The notes: a model not told the origin generated them from the letters alone. A stretch of DNA of 64,000 nt from an uncultured Lachnospiraceae bacterium (GCA_910586555.1 CAJUJY010000004.1:48319-112318), one strand, 5' to 3'. Counted from the first letter of the stretch, positions 43,843 through 52,848 are shown. Made by a program: numbers and translations.

Positions 43843-45855
43843 ATGAAACAATTAAACAAGTTAAACAGTATTGCAACAAGGCTGGTTTCCGGTTTTATGG
43901 TTGTTATTATCCTGATTATAGCGCTTGGTGTAGTTTCTTACAACAGCTCTTCCACTGCAATGTTAAATTCGTATAAACAGAATATGGCAGGAACAGTAAA
44001 TACTACTGCAACTTATCTTGAACTTGGAATGTCACAGGTAAGTTCTGAAGCACAGAAAATCATTGATAACAGCGATTTTTATAATTATTACCGTGGTGCA
44101 TATAAAAATGACAAACCACATGAATATATGCTTTGGAGTTCACTTTATAATATAGTACAGTCTGCGGCAAGCGCCAGTGAATTTATAATGGCAATCTCTG
44201 TATTTGGTTCTTATGGTGATGCAATTTCTTCTGCTGGTGATATTGAAGCAGGTTTTTATGATACTTTTAGAGGAACTGTTACAGATAATACAGAAGATGG
44301 CATATGGATAAGTTCACATCCAGAACTTGACGGACAGTTAAATATTGACAAAAGCCGTTATGCTGTTTCTTATGTAAGGTCATTTACCAACTTTGATGGC
44401 TATATTGTAATTGACATTAATGCAAAAGCTGTTACAAATGTACTTAAAAACCTTGAACTTGACGAAGAAAGCATTATTGGCTATGTTTCACCAGATGGTA
44501 CAGAGCTTTTAAATACAGAGAAGAATGAAAATATTTTTTCAGGCCAGGATTTTCATAAGGAAGCAGTATCTGGCGGACAGTCACAGGAAATGGTAAAATA
44601 CCAGAAACAGAAATATCTTTTTACATGTTCTTCTATTTCAGATACTGGTTCAAGTGTATGCTGCCTTGTACCACAGAGAGTTATGCTAAACCAGGCTTAT
44701 GAAATACGTAATATGACTATTGCAATTACAATTACAGCAATTATTATTGCTTTGTTAATTGCACTTTTCCTGGCATTTAATGTACATAAAGCAATTAATA
44801 AGGCAACCCATGTACTTGAAAAAGCTGCTAATGGCGACTTAACAGGAAAGGTACATATAAACAGAAGGGATGAATTTGGAGTTCTTGGAACAAGCATAAA
44901 CAGCATGATTTCCAATATGAAAGTATTGTTAGATAAAGTAGACCAGGTTAGTTCACTTGTACAGTCATCATCAGATAATGTAACAAAAACTTCTGAAATG
45001 CTTGTTGCTTCTTCTGATGAAATATGCAATGCAATTTCCGAGATTGAATCAGGAACTTCATCACAGGCAATAGAAGCTGAAAGATGCCTTGAACAGATGG
45101 CAGATTTATCTGATAAAATTAATATTTTAACTACAAACACAAGTGCCATTGAAACTATTTCCCATGATACAAAAGTCTACGCCGGGCAGGGAATTGATAT
45201 TATTGATAAATTAAACAAACGTTCCAAAGATACACAGGAAGTTACAGAAGCAGTTATTAATGGCATAAGCAAGTTAAATGAAGAAACAAATACTATTGAA
45301 AATATTGTTGAAGTAATAAGTTCGATTTCTGACCAGACCAGCCTTTTAAGCCTTAATGCTTCTATTGAAGCAGCACGCGCTGGTGAATCTGGAAAAGGGT
45401 TTGCTGTTGTTGCAGATGAAATACGCAAGCTTGCAGACGAGTCAATGCAGGCAGTAGGAAGGATTTCTGATATTATTACACGCATTAACACACAGACAGA
45501 AGTTACAGTGGAAACAGCAAGGCGCGCAGAGCAGATTGTCGGCGCACAGCAGGATGCACTTGTTACTACAGTAAACCTGTTTAATACAATTAATAAACAT
45601 ATAGAAGACCTTGCAGATAACCTTGATGATATTACAAAGGGAATTGAACAGATGTCTGTTGCAAAAGACCATACACTTTCTGCAATACAAAGCATATCTG
45701 ATGTTTCAGACCGTGCTGCTGCTTCTACCTCACAGGTATCTTCTACTATTGTGACACAGATGGATGCAGTTAAAAACTTAAATAATAATGCAGGTACATT
45801 AAATAATAACTCTAAAGACCTGTTGGACGCTGTTACACAGTTTAAGTTAAATTAA
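43843..45855 (+). CDS. Methyl-accepting chemotaxis protein
   Basis: The 670-residue receptor has a first membrane helix (about 16-36), an extracellular ligand-binding region (about 37-285), a second helix (about 286-308), a HAMP domain (KAINKATHVLEKAANGDLTG) and the cytoplasmic signalling domain with the hairpin tip ISDQTSLLSLNASIEAARAG. GGAGG precedes the ATG. It is in one operon with a sugar-binding lipoprotein, which suggests sensing through that protein. The cell is therefore motile or was recently. Confidence 0.95.
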   Translation: MKQLNKLNSIATRLVSGFMVVIILIIALGVVSYNSSSTAMLNSYKQNMAGTVNTTATYLELGMSQVSSEAQKIIDNSDFYNYYRGAYKNDKPHEYMLWSSLYNIVQSAASASEFIMAISVFGSYGDAISSAGDIEAGFYDTFRGTVTDNTEDGIWISSHPELDGQLNIDKSRYAVSYVRSFTNFDGYIVIDINAKAVTNVLKNLELDEESIIGYVSPDGTELLNTEKNENIFSGQDFHKEAVSGGQSQEMVKYQKQKYLFTCSSISDTGSSVCCLVPQRVMLNQAYEIRNMTIAITITAIIIALLIALFLAFNVHKAINKATHVLEKAANGDLTGKVHINRRDEFGVLGTSINSMISNMKVLLDKVDQVSSLVQSSSDNVTKTSEMLVASSDEICNAISEIESGTSSQAIEAERCLEQMADLSDKINILTTNTSAIETISHDTKVYAGQGIDIIDKLNKRSKDTQEVTEAVINGISKLNEETNTIENIVEVISSISDQTSLLSLNASIEAARAGESGKGFAVVADEIRKLADESMQAVGRISDIITRINTQTEVTVETARRAEQIVGAQQDALVTTVNLFNTINKHIEDLADNLDDITKGIEQMSVAKDHTLSAIQSISDVSDRAAASTSQVSSTIVTQMDAVKNLNNNAGTLNNNSKDLLDAVTQFKLN

Positions 45856-45864
45856 AATATTTTA

Positions 45865-46046
45865 GTCAAGCGGATATTCGCAATCTGCAATGCCTGCAAG
45901 CAGGCATTGTCTACTTGCTCATAACCTCATAGCCGCTATCGCAGCTTTTCAGTGGGAGCTTGTACTCCCACTGAAACAAGTAAGTCCCTACACGCTGCTT
46001 ATGTTTCCACAAAAAATCGGTGCGTAGGGACTTACTTGATGAGGTT
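45865..46046 (+). repeat. Nested-hairpin intergenic repeat, copy 7, with changed stems
   Basis: The ends GTCAAGCGGATATTCGCAAT and GGACTTACTTGATGAGGTT match the family, but the 12-bp inner stem is TTTCAGTGGGAG/CTCCCACTGAAA (45947-45958 with 45965-45976) instead of GTCTGGCAGGAG/CTCCTGCCAGAC, and the last stem is CCCTACACGC/GCGTAGGG. Pairing is kept while sequence changes. It lies between convergent genes. Confidence 0.85.
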
Positions 46047-46075
46047 AAACTGCAATATTATAAAATATAAAAAGC

Positions 46076-46133
46076 AGGAACTATAATTATTCTTAAAGAT
46101 TTCTTCTGTTTCTTTAGAATGGTTATAGTTCCT
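46076..46133. terminator. Bidirectional hairpin between the chemoreceptor and DUF2164 genes
   Basis: Long imperfect arms AGGAACTATAA and TTATAGTTCCT lie between two convergent genes, with T-rich sequence on the minus-strand side. Confidence 0.65.
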
Positions 46134-46148
46134 GTTCTATGTTATTAT

Positions 46149-46382
46149 TTATTCTTTATAAAGTGCATAAAAATCTGACTCTGTATTCTCCCACTGGCGG
46201 CTGTAAAACTTCTTTGCGTCATCAAGCGCTGCGTTATATACATAGCTTCCTAATGTTTCCATAAAAAAGTTATATACATCCTCCTGCCCTATATAGCCTA
46301 AGTCCAAGTTATGTTCTTCTTTAAAAAAATAATGGATTTCTTCCATTACTTTCTTTTTAACTTCTTCTTTTAAATCTTCCAT
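46149..46382 (-). CDS. DUF2164 family protein
   Basis: The 77-residue protein matches DUF2164 (IHYFFKEEHNLDLGYIGQED, then NFFMETLGSYVYNAALDDAK), a small family of unknown function common in Firmicutes and Proteobacteria. It is helical and acidic. It is the last gene of the minus-strand group that begins near 47.7 or 49 kb. Confidence 0.8.
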   Translation of the reverse strand: MEDLKEEVKKKVMEEIHYFFKEEHNLDLGYIGQEDVYNFFMETLGSYVYNAALDDAKKFYSRQWENTESDFYALYKE

Positions 46383-46400
46383 AATATCCCCTGCCTTCTG

Positions 46401-46553
46401 CTAATTCCAAGCAAATTCTGCTTTTATATTTTCGTATAATTCTGCCCCTTCCTCTTCGTCCTGGTTATACCAGTCACCAGAATTTTTAATCCCATACCTG
46501 TCTAATATTTTTATTGTTGCATTTATTGCTTCATTCCTGTCAAATATATCCAT
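46401..46553 (-). CDS. Small acidic protein of unknown function, 50 residues
   Basis: A short frame starting MDIFDRNEAINATIKILDRY and ending AEFAWN has GGAG at good spacing. It sits 18 bases before the DUF2164 gene and 33 bases after the TPR-like gene, all on the minus strand, which supports it being a real gene. No family was recognised. Confidence 0.55.
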   Translation of the reverse strand: MDIFDRNEAINATIKILDRYGIKNSGDWYNQDEEEGAELYENIKAEFAWN

Positions 46554-46586
46554 ATTAGCTCCATTACCATTATTATATTTTTAAAT

Positions 46587-47681
46587 TTATACGCTTTCCA
46601 GGTATCTTGTATAATAACCACTGCCGTTTCTATTATCGAAACTTTCTGCAATTTCTACAGACTGTTTATAAAACCAGTCTGCAAGTACAGCAGTTTCATA
46701 AACGCCATCTTCTTTCCACCATTCAAATCCTTTTGTAGATAAATCTATATTTATTGTATTATTATCTTTTGAAAGTTCCCTGAAGAGTGCCCATGAGCCC
46801 GCATAGAAATAAAATTTTGACCTCTGGTTCCACATCCCTGTTGTCCATTCAAGGCGTTCTTTAAACAGTTTTAATCCCCTGTCTGTATTTTTATTTGCAT
46901 AATATTGTAAAACCTGGCCCATATACTCCAGATCCCCCTGGTCTTTATTATGCTTCCTGTATAATTTTCTTGCGTATGGTCTTGCCATTTGTATATCTTT
47001 ATTGTAAAGTGCATATTTTAAGTAAAAAGACCATATATTTGCCTGTGCCCCTTCACATGTTTCATCTAGCAGGTCTTTTTCAATTTTTTCTGCATATGTA
47101 TCTGCTTTTTCCTTCTGTCCCATCTCGAGGTAAAGGCGGGCAGCATAAGAATGTTCACATGCTTCACAGTCAAACCTGTAGTCTTTTTCTGTAGCCCAGG
47201 CCTTTTTTAAAGCTTCTTCTGCTTTATTTAAATCAATATAAATCCATTTCCAGAATACCTGCCAGTAATGTGCCCTTTCTCCCATTCCAAACTGTTTTAC
47301 AAGCTTGTAATGTTCATCAAGCAGCTTGTCCCATTCTTCAAGAGGAACTTGCGGAAGACATGCTATTGTATCAACACCAAGTTCAACCGCCATAATATAT
47401 GCCTCTTTGCCAAGTTCATCCCCTGGATACCTTTCAACGGCCGCAGGGTTTTCTTTAAAAACACTCTCAAGCTCTGGCACAACTGGGACACACTTTGCAG
47501 CATCACCATGAAAATACTGTTCTGTAATATAATCAAAGCGCATATACATTCTCCAGTAGTTGTCCCCTGCCTGGTCTGCTTTTACAATAGCATCTTTTAA
47601 CATATCTATCCTCGGCTTGCCATGATTCTGCAAATGTATCATTTTTATTAATGCGTCACCATCAAATACACTATCTTCCAT
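46587..47681 (-). CDS. TPR-like helical repeat protein of unknown function
   Basis: The 364-residue protein is rich in paired helices of the tetratricopeptide kind (AARLYLEMGQKEKADTYAEK, then LYNKDIQMARPYARKLYRKH). It has no signal peptide, so it is likely cytoplasmic and binds a protein partner. The start MEDSVFDGDALIKM is preceded by GGAGGAG, which overlaps the four-codon extension and rules it out. Function is unknown. Confidence 0.75.
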   Translation of the reverse strand: MEDSVFDGDALIKMIHLQNHGKPRIDMLKDAIVKADQAGDNYWRMYMRFDYITEQYFHGDAAKCVPVVPELESVFKENPAAVERYPGDELGKEAYIMAVELGVDTIACLPQVPLEEWDKLLDEHYKLVKQFGMGERAHYWQVFWKWIYIDLNKAEEALKKAWATEKDYRFDCEACEHSYAARLYLEMGQKEKADTYAEKIEKDLLDETCEGAQANIWSFYLKYALYNKDIQMARPYARKLYRKHNKDQGDLEYMGQVLQYYANKNTDRGLKLFKERLEWTTGMWNQRSKFYFYAGSWALFRELSKDNNTINIDLSTKGFEWWKEDGVYETAVLADWFYKQSVEIAESFDNRNGSGYYTRYLESV

Positions 47682-47821
47682 ATTCTCCTCCATACAATAC
47701 CATTTTTACATAAAGCTCCAAGTCTTATTATATCTTATTTTCTGTAAAAAGCCAACCATAAATTTGTATAATTATATTAGTTTTACAAACTTTTGTTCTT
47801 ATATATATATGGATTTAAAAG

Positions 47822-48292
47822 TTATGCCTGTTTTGCCCAGTCAATCCCAGGATAAAGTTTGCCTGTCCTTATAAAATATTCTGCTGCCTTTACTCCTGCT
47901 TTAATATCATTAATAGCCATATACTTGTAAACTGGTGACTGCCCTTCACTTTCAAGTGGTGATAGATCTTCTGTCCCTGCATAACTTTGGTTATATGAAT
48001 AATATACAATATCCTGCTGCTTTTCTTCGCTATAATAAGAATAAGCGGTTGAAAGCCATTCACCATTACATAATATTTCAAACATATCCTCTTCACCATA
48101 TGGGTTTAAAGACAATATAATATTAATGCCCTCTGGTATTTGTTTTAATATGCCAGAAACCAGTTCTTCTGTAATTTCATCTTCTTCATAACAGCCATCG
48201 TAAGCCGGGTAATATTCAATATGCTTTATTTTAATTTGTTTCATGTTATATACTGGGATATTATCCTGTTTTGGAATAATTTCAAGTTCCAT
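47822..48292 (-). CDS. Acidic protein of unknown function, possibly immunity-like, 156 residues
   Basis: The acidic, Tyr-rich protein (YYPAYDGCYEEDEITEELVS, DIVYYSYNQSYAG) has the size and composition of many toxin-immunity proteins, but no family could be named. It lies 23 bases downstream of another unknown gene on the same strand. A Shine-Dalgarno (AGATGGAGG) precedes the upstream region of the start. Confidence 0.55.
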   Translation of the reverse strand: MELEIIPKQDNIPVYNMKQIKIKHIEYYPAYDGCYEEDEITEELVSGILKQIPEGINIILSLNPYGEEDMFEILCNGEWLSTAYSYYSEEKQQDIVYYSYNQSYAGTEDLSPLESEGQSPVYKYMAINDIKAGVKAAEYFIRTGKLYPGIDWAKQA

Positions 48293-48315
48293 AATTTAAT
48301 CCTCCATCTGTTATA

Positions 48316-48993
48316 TTATATGCTTAAAACTGTCCCATCATATGTAACAAGCCAGTAGTCTTTCATTGTGCCACTGTCAAATGAATTTCTTTTCTTTCCT
48401 GTCCCTGCCTGTTCTGGGAAGTAATCTGAATATTTGTATGAACATATTGTATATTCTTCTAAACTGCTGTCTTTTAAATTAATAATTATTTCTGTATCTG
48501 TAAGTTTAATGCCAGATATTATAAGATCTGAAAGCATTTTATTTAACCTGTCCATATCTTCCCTATATCTGTTATGTCCTATCCAGGGGTTGTATTTTGG
48601 CATAAATAAAGGGTGGCACTCAATAACCCTGCCATTAAACAATATATGTTCCCCTCCGTTCCATATACAATATACAAGCCATCTTATACCATAACTGCCT
48701 TGTAACTTAATGCCAAAAAATCCAGGACCGCCCATTCCATAGTCCCCGCAGCTTGTACTAACATTAAGTACTTTGCTGTTTTTAAAGTTTTCTATTCCAA
48801 ATTCCTCTATATAGAATGGCCTGCCAAGCATAATACTTTCCTGTGGGCATGGCGTATAATTAAATACAGGATATTTTTTTACCCTTTCAAACCCTCTTGA
48901 CTCCCAAAGGCTGATATCACTGTTTTCTATTATAACATAATTTTCACAAACCAGGCCCATGTTAAGATTTAAAAATTTACTTTTTTCAGGCAT
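48316..48993 (-). CDS. Protein of unknown function, 225 residues
   Basis: No family was recognised. The soluble protein has Gly-rich beta segments (VSTSCGDYGMGGPGFFGIKL) and a C-terminal half rich in charged and aromatic residues. AGGAGGGTAC precedes the ATG. With the 156-residue gene downstream it forms a pair that could be toxin-immunity associated, but no toxin is seen nearby. Confidence 0.6.
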   Translation of the reverse strand: MPEKSKFLNLNMGLVCENYVIIENSDISLWESRGFERVKKYPVFNYTPCPQESIMLGRPFYIEEFGIENFKNSKVLNVSTSCGDYGMGGPGFFGIKLQGSYGIRWLVYCIWNGGEHILFNGRVIECHPLFMPKYNPWIGHNRYREDMDRLNKMLSDLIISGIKLTDTEIIINLKDSSLEEYTICSYKYSDYFPEQAGTGKKRNSFDSGTMKDYWLVTYDGTVLSI

Positions 48994-49059
48994 AGTACCC
49001 TCCTGTATATAAAACCCTCCAGACCAAAAGGAAAGGAGGTTAAAAGTACGGTGCTAAAT

Positions 49060-49992
49060 TTAATTTGCAAATAATGGTGTTGAATAGTACCTGTCACCGC
49101 TGTCTGGAAGCAATACTACTATTGTTTTGCCGTTATTTTCTTCTTTTTTTGCTGTATTAATTGCAGCATATAAGGCTGCACCAGATGATATGCCTGCCAG
49201 TATGCCTTCTTCTTTTGCAAGTGCTTTGCTATATGCAAAAGAATCTTCATCACTTACAGGAATTATCTCATCATATATTTTGGTATCTAATGTCTTTGGG
49301 ACAAAACCTGCACCTATTCCCTGTATTTTATGTGCTCCTGCCACTCCTTTTGAAAGTACAGGGGAAGACAGTGGTTCTACAGCTATTACTTTAATTCCTG
49401 GTTTCTTTTCTTTCAGGTAACTGCCTGCACCTGTAATTGTTCCACCTGTCCCAATGCCCGCAATAAAAATATCTGCCTCACCATCTGTATCTTTCCAGAT
49501 TTCAGGCCCTGTTGTCTTTCTGTGTGCCTCAGGATTAGCCGGGTTTTCAAACTGGCCAGGTATAAAACTTTCTTCTGTCTGGTTTGCAATTTCTTCTGCC
49601 TTTTCTATAGCACCTTTCATTCCTTTACTTCCATCTGTAAGTACAATTTCTGCACCATATGCCTTAATAATATTCCGGCGTTCCACACTCATAGTTTCTG
49701 GAAGCACAATTATTAACTTGTAGCCCTTAGCTGCTGCAATAGCTGCAAGCCCTATACCTGTATTTCCTGATGTTGGTTCAATAATTACTGAACCTGGTTT
49801 AAGCTTTCCGCTTTTTTCAGCATCTTCTATCATTTCTTTTGCAATCCTGTCTTTTACACTTCCTGACGGGTTAAAATACTCAAGCTTTGCAAGAAGTTTT
49901 GCTTCCAGTTTATATTTTTTCTCTATATTCAGAAGCCTTACAAGTGGTGTATTACCAACAAGCCCTGCGGCCCCGTTATAAATTTTAGACAT
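49060..49992 (-). CDS. cysK: Cysteine synthase (O-acetylserine sulfhydrylase)
   Basis: CysK makes cysteine from O-acetylserine and sulfide using pyridoxal phosphate. The 310-residue protein starts MSKIYNGAAGLVGNTPLVRL, has the PLP-lysine motif NPSGSVKDRIAKEMI, the phosphate-binding TSGNTGIGLA and GTGGTITGAGSYLKE. GGGGG precedes the start; a 30-codon upstream extension was rejected. It lies 89 bases after metY on the same strand and both are probably transcribed together. Confidence 0.95.
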   Translation of the reverse strand: MSKIYNGAAGLVGNTPLVRLLNIEKKYKLEAKLLAKLEYFNPSGSVKDRIAKEMIEDAEKSGKLKPGSVIIEPTSGNTGIGLAAIAAAKGYKLIIVLPETMSVERRNIIKAYGAEIVLTDGSKGMKGAIEKAEEIANQTEESFIPGQFENPANPEAHRKTTGPEIWKDTDGEADIFIAGIGTGGTITGAGSYLKEKKPGIKVIAVEPLSSPVLSKGVAGAHKIQGIGAGFVPKTLDTKIYDEIIPVSDEDSFAYSKALAKEEGILAGISSGAALYAAINTAKKEENNGKTIVVLLPDSGDRYYSTPLFAN

Positions 49993-50081
49993 ATTAAATC
50001 CCCCTGCTTTATTATTATAATATTTTCTTATATATATGCTGTTTTCCCTGGCCCTGTAAAATTTTCTTAAAAAGATTTGCA

Positions 50082-51386
50082 TTAAATATTTTTAAATGCT
50101 TCGTCCAGGTCTTCAATAATATCATCTATATTTTCAGTTCCGATTGACAGCCTTATTGTATTTGGTTTAATCCCCTGTTCTGCCTTTTCCTCTTCATTAA
50201 GTTCTGCATGTGTTGTTGAAGCAGGGTGTATTACAAGTGATTTAACATCTGCTACATTGGCAAGCAGTGAAAAAAGCTCAAGCTGGTCAATAAACCCTTT
50301 TGCCTTTTGTTCATCACCTTTTATTTCAAAGGTAAATATTGAACCTCCTCCATTTGGAAAATATTTTTTATACAGCCTCTGCTGTTCTTTATCTTCTGAT
50401 ACATAAGGGTGGTGGATTGCTTCTACTAAAGGCTGTGTTTTAAGGTAATCAATTACTTTAATTGTATTAAAAACATGCCTTTCTACCCTGAGTGACAATG
50501 TTTCAAGCCCTTGTAAAAAAATCCATGCATGGAATGGTGAAAGTGTTGCACCCATGTCACGCAGTAAAATAGCCCTTATCCTTGTAATAAATGCTGCTGC
50601 ACCTGCTGCCTCTGTAAAACTGATTCCATGGTAACTAGGATTAGGCTCTGTAAACTGCGGGAACTTGCCAGATGCTTTCCAGTCAAATTTGCCAGCATCT
50701 ACGATAACCCCGCCTATTGTTGTCCCATGCCCGCCAATAAATTTAGTTGCAGAATGTATAACTATATCTGCACCATATTCTATAGGACGTATAAGGTATG
50801 GCGTACCAAATGTATTATCTATAACAAGTGGTATATTATGTGCATGTGCAATTTTTGCAATTTCTTCAATATCTGTAACTTCAGAATTAGGATTGCCAAG
50901 TGTTTCAATATAAAGCGCTTTTGTATTATCCTGTATTGCTGCCTCAAATTCCTCTGGCTTTAATGGATCAACAAATGTTGTACTTACATTAAAATCCGTA
51001 AGTGTATGTGCTAAAAGGTTATATGTACCGCCATAAATATTTTTGGCAGCTACAATATGCCCGCCCGCAAATGCAAGGTTCTGTATAGTATATGTAACTG
51101 CTGCTGCGCCTGAAGCTGTTGCAAGTGCTGCCACACCGCCTTCAAGTGCTGCAATTCTCTTTTCAAAAACATCTTCTGTGGGGTTAGTAAGCCTTCCATA
51201 AATATTTCCTGCATCTTTAAGTGCAAACCTGTCTGCTGCATGCCCTGAATTATGGAATACATAAGATGAAGTCTGGTAAATAGGAACAGCCCTTGCATCT
51301 GTAACAGGATCAGGACTTTCCTGCCCTACATGTAACTGGAGTGTTTCAAACTTAAAATTTCTATCTGCATATGTCTTCTTTGCCAT
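50082..51386 (-). CDS. metY: O-acetylhomoserine sulfhydrylase (MetY type)
   Basis: This PLP enzyme makes homocysteine from O-acetylhomoserine and sulfide. The 434-residue protein has FETLQLHVGQ at the start, the substrate region YGRLTNPTEDVFEKRIAALE and the PLP-lysine motif IHSATKFIGGHGTTIGG. The length, longer than cystathionine gamma-synthases, fits MetY. It heads the metY-cysK unit, whose promoter carries an inverted repeat. No SAM riboswitch or S-box is visible upstream. Confidence 0.94.
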   Translation of the reverse strand: MAKKTYADRNFKFETLQLHVGQESPDPVTDARAVPIYQTSSYVFHNSGHAADRFALKDAGNIYGRLTNPTEDVFEKRIAALEGGVAALATASGAAAVTYTIQNLAFAGGHIVAAKNIYGGTYNLLAHTLTDFNVSTTFVDPLKPEEFEAAIQDNTKALYIETLGNPNSEVTDIEEIAKIAHAHNIPLVIDNTFGTPYLIRPIEYGADIVIHSATKFIGGHGTTIGGVIVDAGKFDWKASGKFPQFTEPNPSYHGISFTEAAGAAAFITRIRAILLRDMGATLSPFHAWIFLQGLETLSLRVERHVFNTIKVIDYLKTQPLVEAIHHPYVSEDKEQQRLYKKYFPNGGGSIFTFEIKGDEQKAKGFIDQLELFSLLANVADVKSLVIHPASTTHAELNEEEKAEQGIKPNTIRLSIGTENIDDIIEDLDEAFKNI

Positions 51387-51420
51387 AATACTTTCCTCCT
51401 CTATATATTTAATAGCATAT

Positions 51421-51461
51421 ATAATAACCTTAATTACCTATTTTGTCAATATGTAAATAGG
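51421..51461 (-). promoter_or_regulatory. metY promoter with overlapping inverted repeat
   Basis: On the minus strand TTGACA (51444-51449) and TATTAT (51421-51426) are 17 bases apart. The arms CCTATTT and AAATAGG (51437-51461) bracket the -35, a good place for a repressor. An Rrf2/CymR-type cysteine regulator would fit the genes, but the operator is not a confirmed match. Confidence 0.6.
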
Positions 51462-51599
51462 ATTTTTGTATATTTTTAACAAAAAGCATAAATATTAAAG
51501 GCTGCTGCACTGGCAGGAATAATGGAATAATTCACATATTTTGCTGGCAGCTTCAACAAGCATCTGTTTTACATTATTATTAAAAATATAATCTAAATT

Positions 51600-51693
51600 T
51601 AAGCCAGAAGCCATTGAAGCAATGAAAGAATCAAAAAAGATAAGCCGCAACCCAGGCATTAAAGGTTATACGGATATTAATGGTTTATACTTG
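51600..51693 (+). pseudogene. Remnant of a RelB/DinJ-type antitoxin
   Basis: A short plus-strand frame reads PEAIEAMKESKKISRNPGIK then GYTDING, closely like the C-terminal end of RelB/DinJ antitoxins (EAIxESxRISRDPxVKGYTD). No start, N-terminal DNA-binding domain or toxin is present. It lies just upstream of the PD-(D/E)XK protein gene. The rest of the gap 51387-51769 is AT-rich. Confidence 0.6.
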
Positions 51694-51769
51694 TATTTTA
51701 ACCTTTATACATTTATAATATTTATAAAGCATCTGCCTGTCTTAAAAAATCTGTAAAGGAGAGCATAAT

Positions 51770-52645
51770 ATGCAAAACAAAGAAATCCAGTGGCATCCGC
51801 CGTTTAAAGCTGCAATATGTTTAGAAATAGCTAAAGATGGCATTACAATTGAAGCAGAACATACATTAAACACTGGTGCAATAAAAATAGACCTTCTTGC
51901 CACATGTGGGCAAAATACATACAATAATAATGAAATATGCCAGATTTTTAAGGAATACAATATAATAGAATATAAAAACCCATATGATTCATTAAGTCCA
52001 GACACCTATATAAAAGTTCTTGGATATGCATGTCTTTTTAAAGCATATGGAGAAAAAGAAGACAGCCATAAACTTGAAAATATTACAATATCACTGGTAC
52101 GTGAAGCCAGGCCCTTAAAACTTTTCAAATACCTTGAAGCACATGGTTCAGTTATATCAAACCCATATAAAGGCATATACTATGTAACAGGCGGCATAGC
52201 ACTTTTCCCTGTACAGATAATTGTTACAAGGGAATTAGGCAAAGAAAAACACAGATGGCTGTGTTCCCTTTCAGGGAAACTTAATGAATATGACCTGAAA
52301 GAATTTCTTATAAGCGTAAGCAAGCTGACTGGTAAAATGGATAAAGAATATGCCGATTCAATATTAGAAGTAGTTATAAAAGCAAACAGGGAACTTGTAG
52401 AAAAAATAAGGAGTGATAAAAATATGAGCAAAACATTATTAGAAATTATGGAACCTGTATTATTGGAAAGAGATAAAGAAATATTACAACAGGGCATAGA
52501 ACAAGGCAAAAGAGAGGGCAAAAAGGAAGGTATGGTTTATGCCTTTTATGAAATGAACCTTGATACTAATGAGATTGCGCAGAAAGTGCAGCTTACAGAA
52601 AGTGAAGTTATTGAAATACTAAGGCATATAAAAGACAATAATTAA
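51770..52645 (+). CDS. PD-(D/E)XK nuclease / Rpn-type family protein
   Basis: The 291-residue protein has an N-terminal PD-(D/E)XK-like region (IEAEHTLNTGAIKIDLLATC, then NIIEYKNPYDSL as the ExK segment) and a C-terminal charged tail (ILQQGIEQGKREGKKEGMVY) common in multicopy Rpn-like proteins of Lachnospiraceae. Such proteins are suspected transposon- or recombination-related nucleases. AAAGGAG precedes the ATG. A broken relative is at 13602-14131. Confidence 0.75.
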   Translation: MQNKEIQWHPPFKAAICLEIAKDGITIEAEHTLNTGAIKIDLLATCGQNTYNNNEICQIFKEYNIIEYKNPYDSLSPDTYIKVLGYACLFKAYGEKEDSHKLENITISLVREARPLKLFKYLEAHGSVISNPYKGIYYVTGGIALFPVQIIVTRELGKEKHRWLCSLSGKLNEYDLKEFLISVSKLTGKMDKEYADSILEVVIKANRELVEKIRSDKNMSKTLLEIMEPVLLERDKEILQQGIEQGKREGKKEGMVYAFYEMNLDTNEIAQKVQLTESEVIEILRHIKDNN

Positions 52646-52811
52646 AAATTTATAACCAGTTTTTAGTTATATAGAACTTTTTATACTGCCAGTATATACA
52701 ACATGGTAGGACTTATATTTTAATTATAAAATTTATGCTTAAGTTCATAGGAAACTAATATAGGTATAACATATAACAGAGGAATTGGTATTGCAAAAAG
52801 AAAATAAAATA

Positions 52812-52848
52812 AAGGCGGCTGCCTTGGATGGATGGTGGCAGCCGCCTT
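52812..52848. terminator. Strong bidirectional terminator
   Basis: Perfect 12-bp arms AAGGCGGCTGCC and GGCAGCCGCCTT lie between the convergent 51770 and 53037 genes. The remainder of 52646-53036 shows nothing else. Confidence 0.75.

Noticed and set aside
5452..46046. CRISPR array made of the recurring hairpin repeats
   Set aside because: Copies are scattered, in both orientations and 55-180 bp long, with no regular spacers and no cas genes.
49060..50082. Longer cysK starting at 50082
   Set aside because: The extra 30 codons run back to the end of metY, have no Shine-Dalgarno and are unlike family N-termini.
51387..51500. SAM riboswitch ahead of metY
   Set aside because: The leader is too short and holds no S-box core; only a promoter and an inverted repeat are seen.
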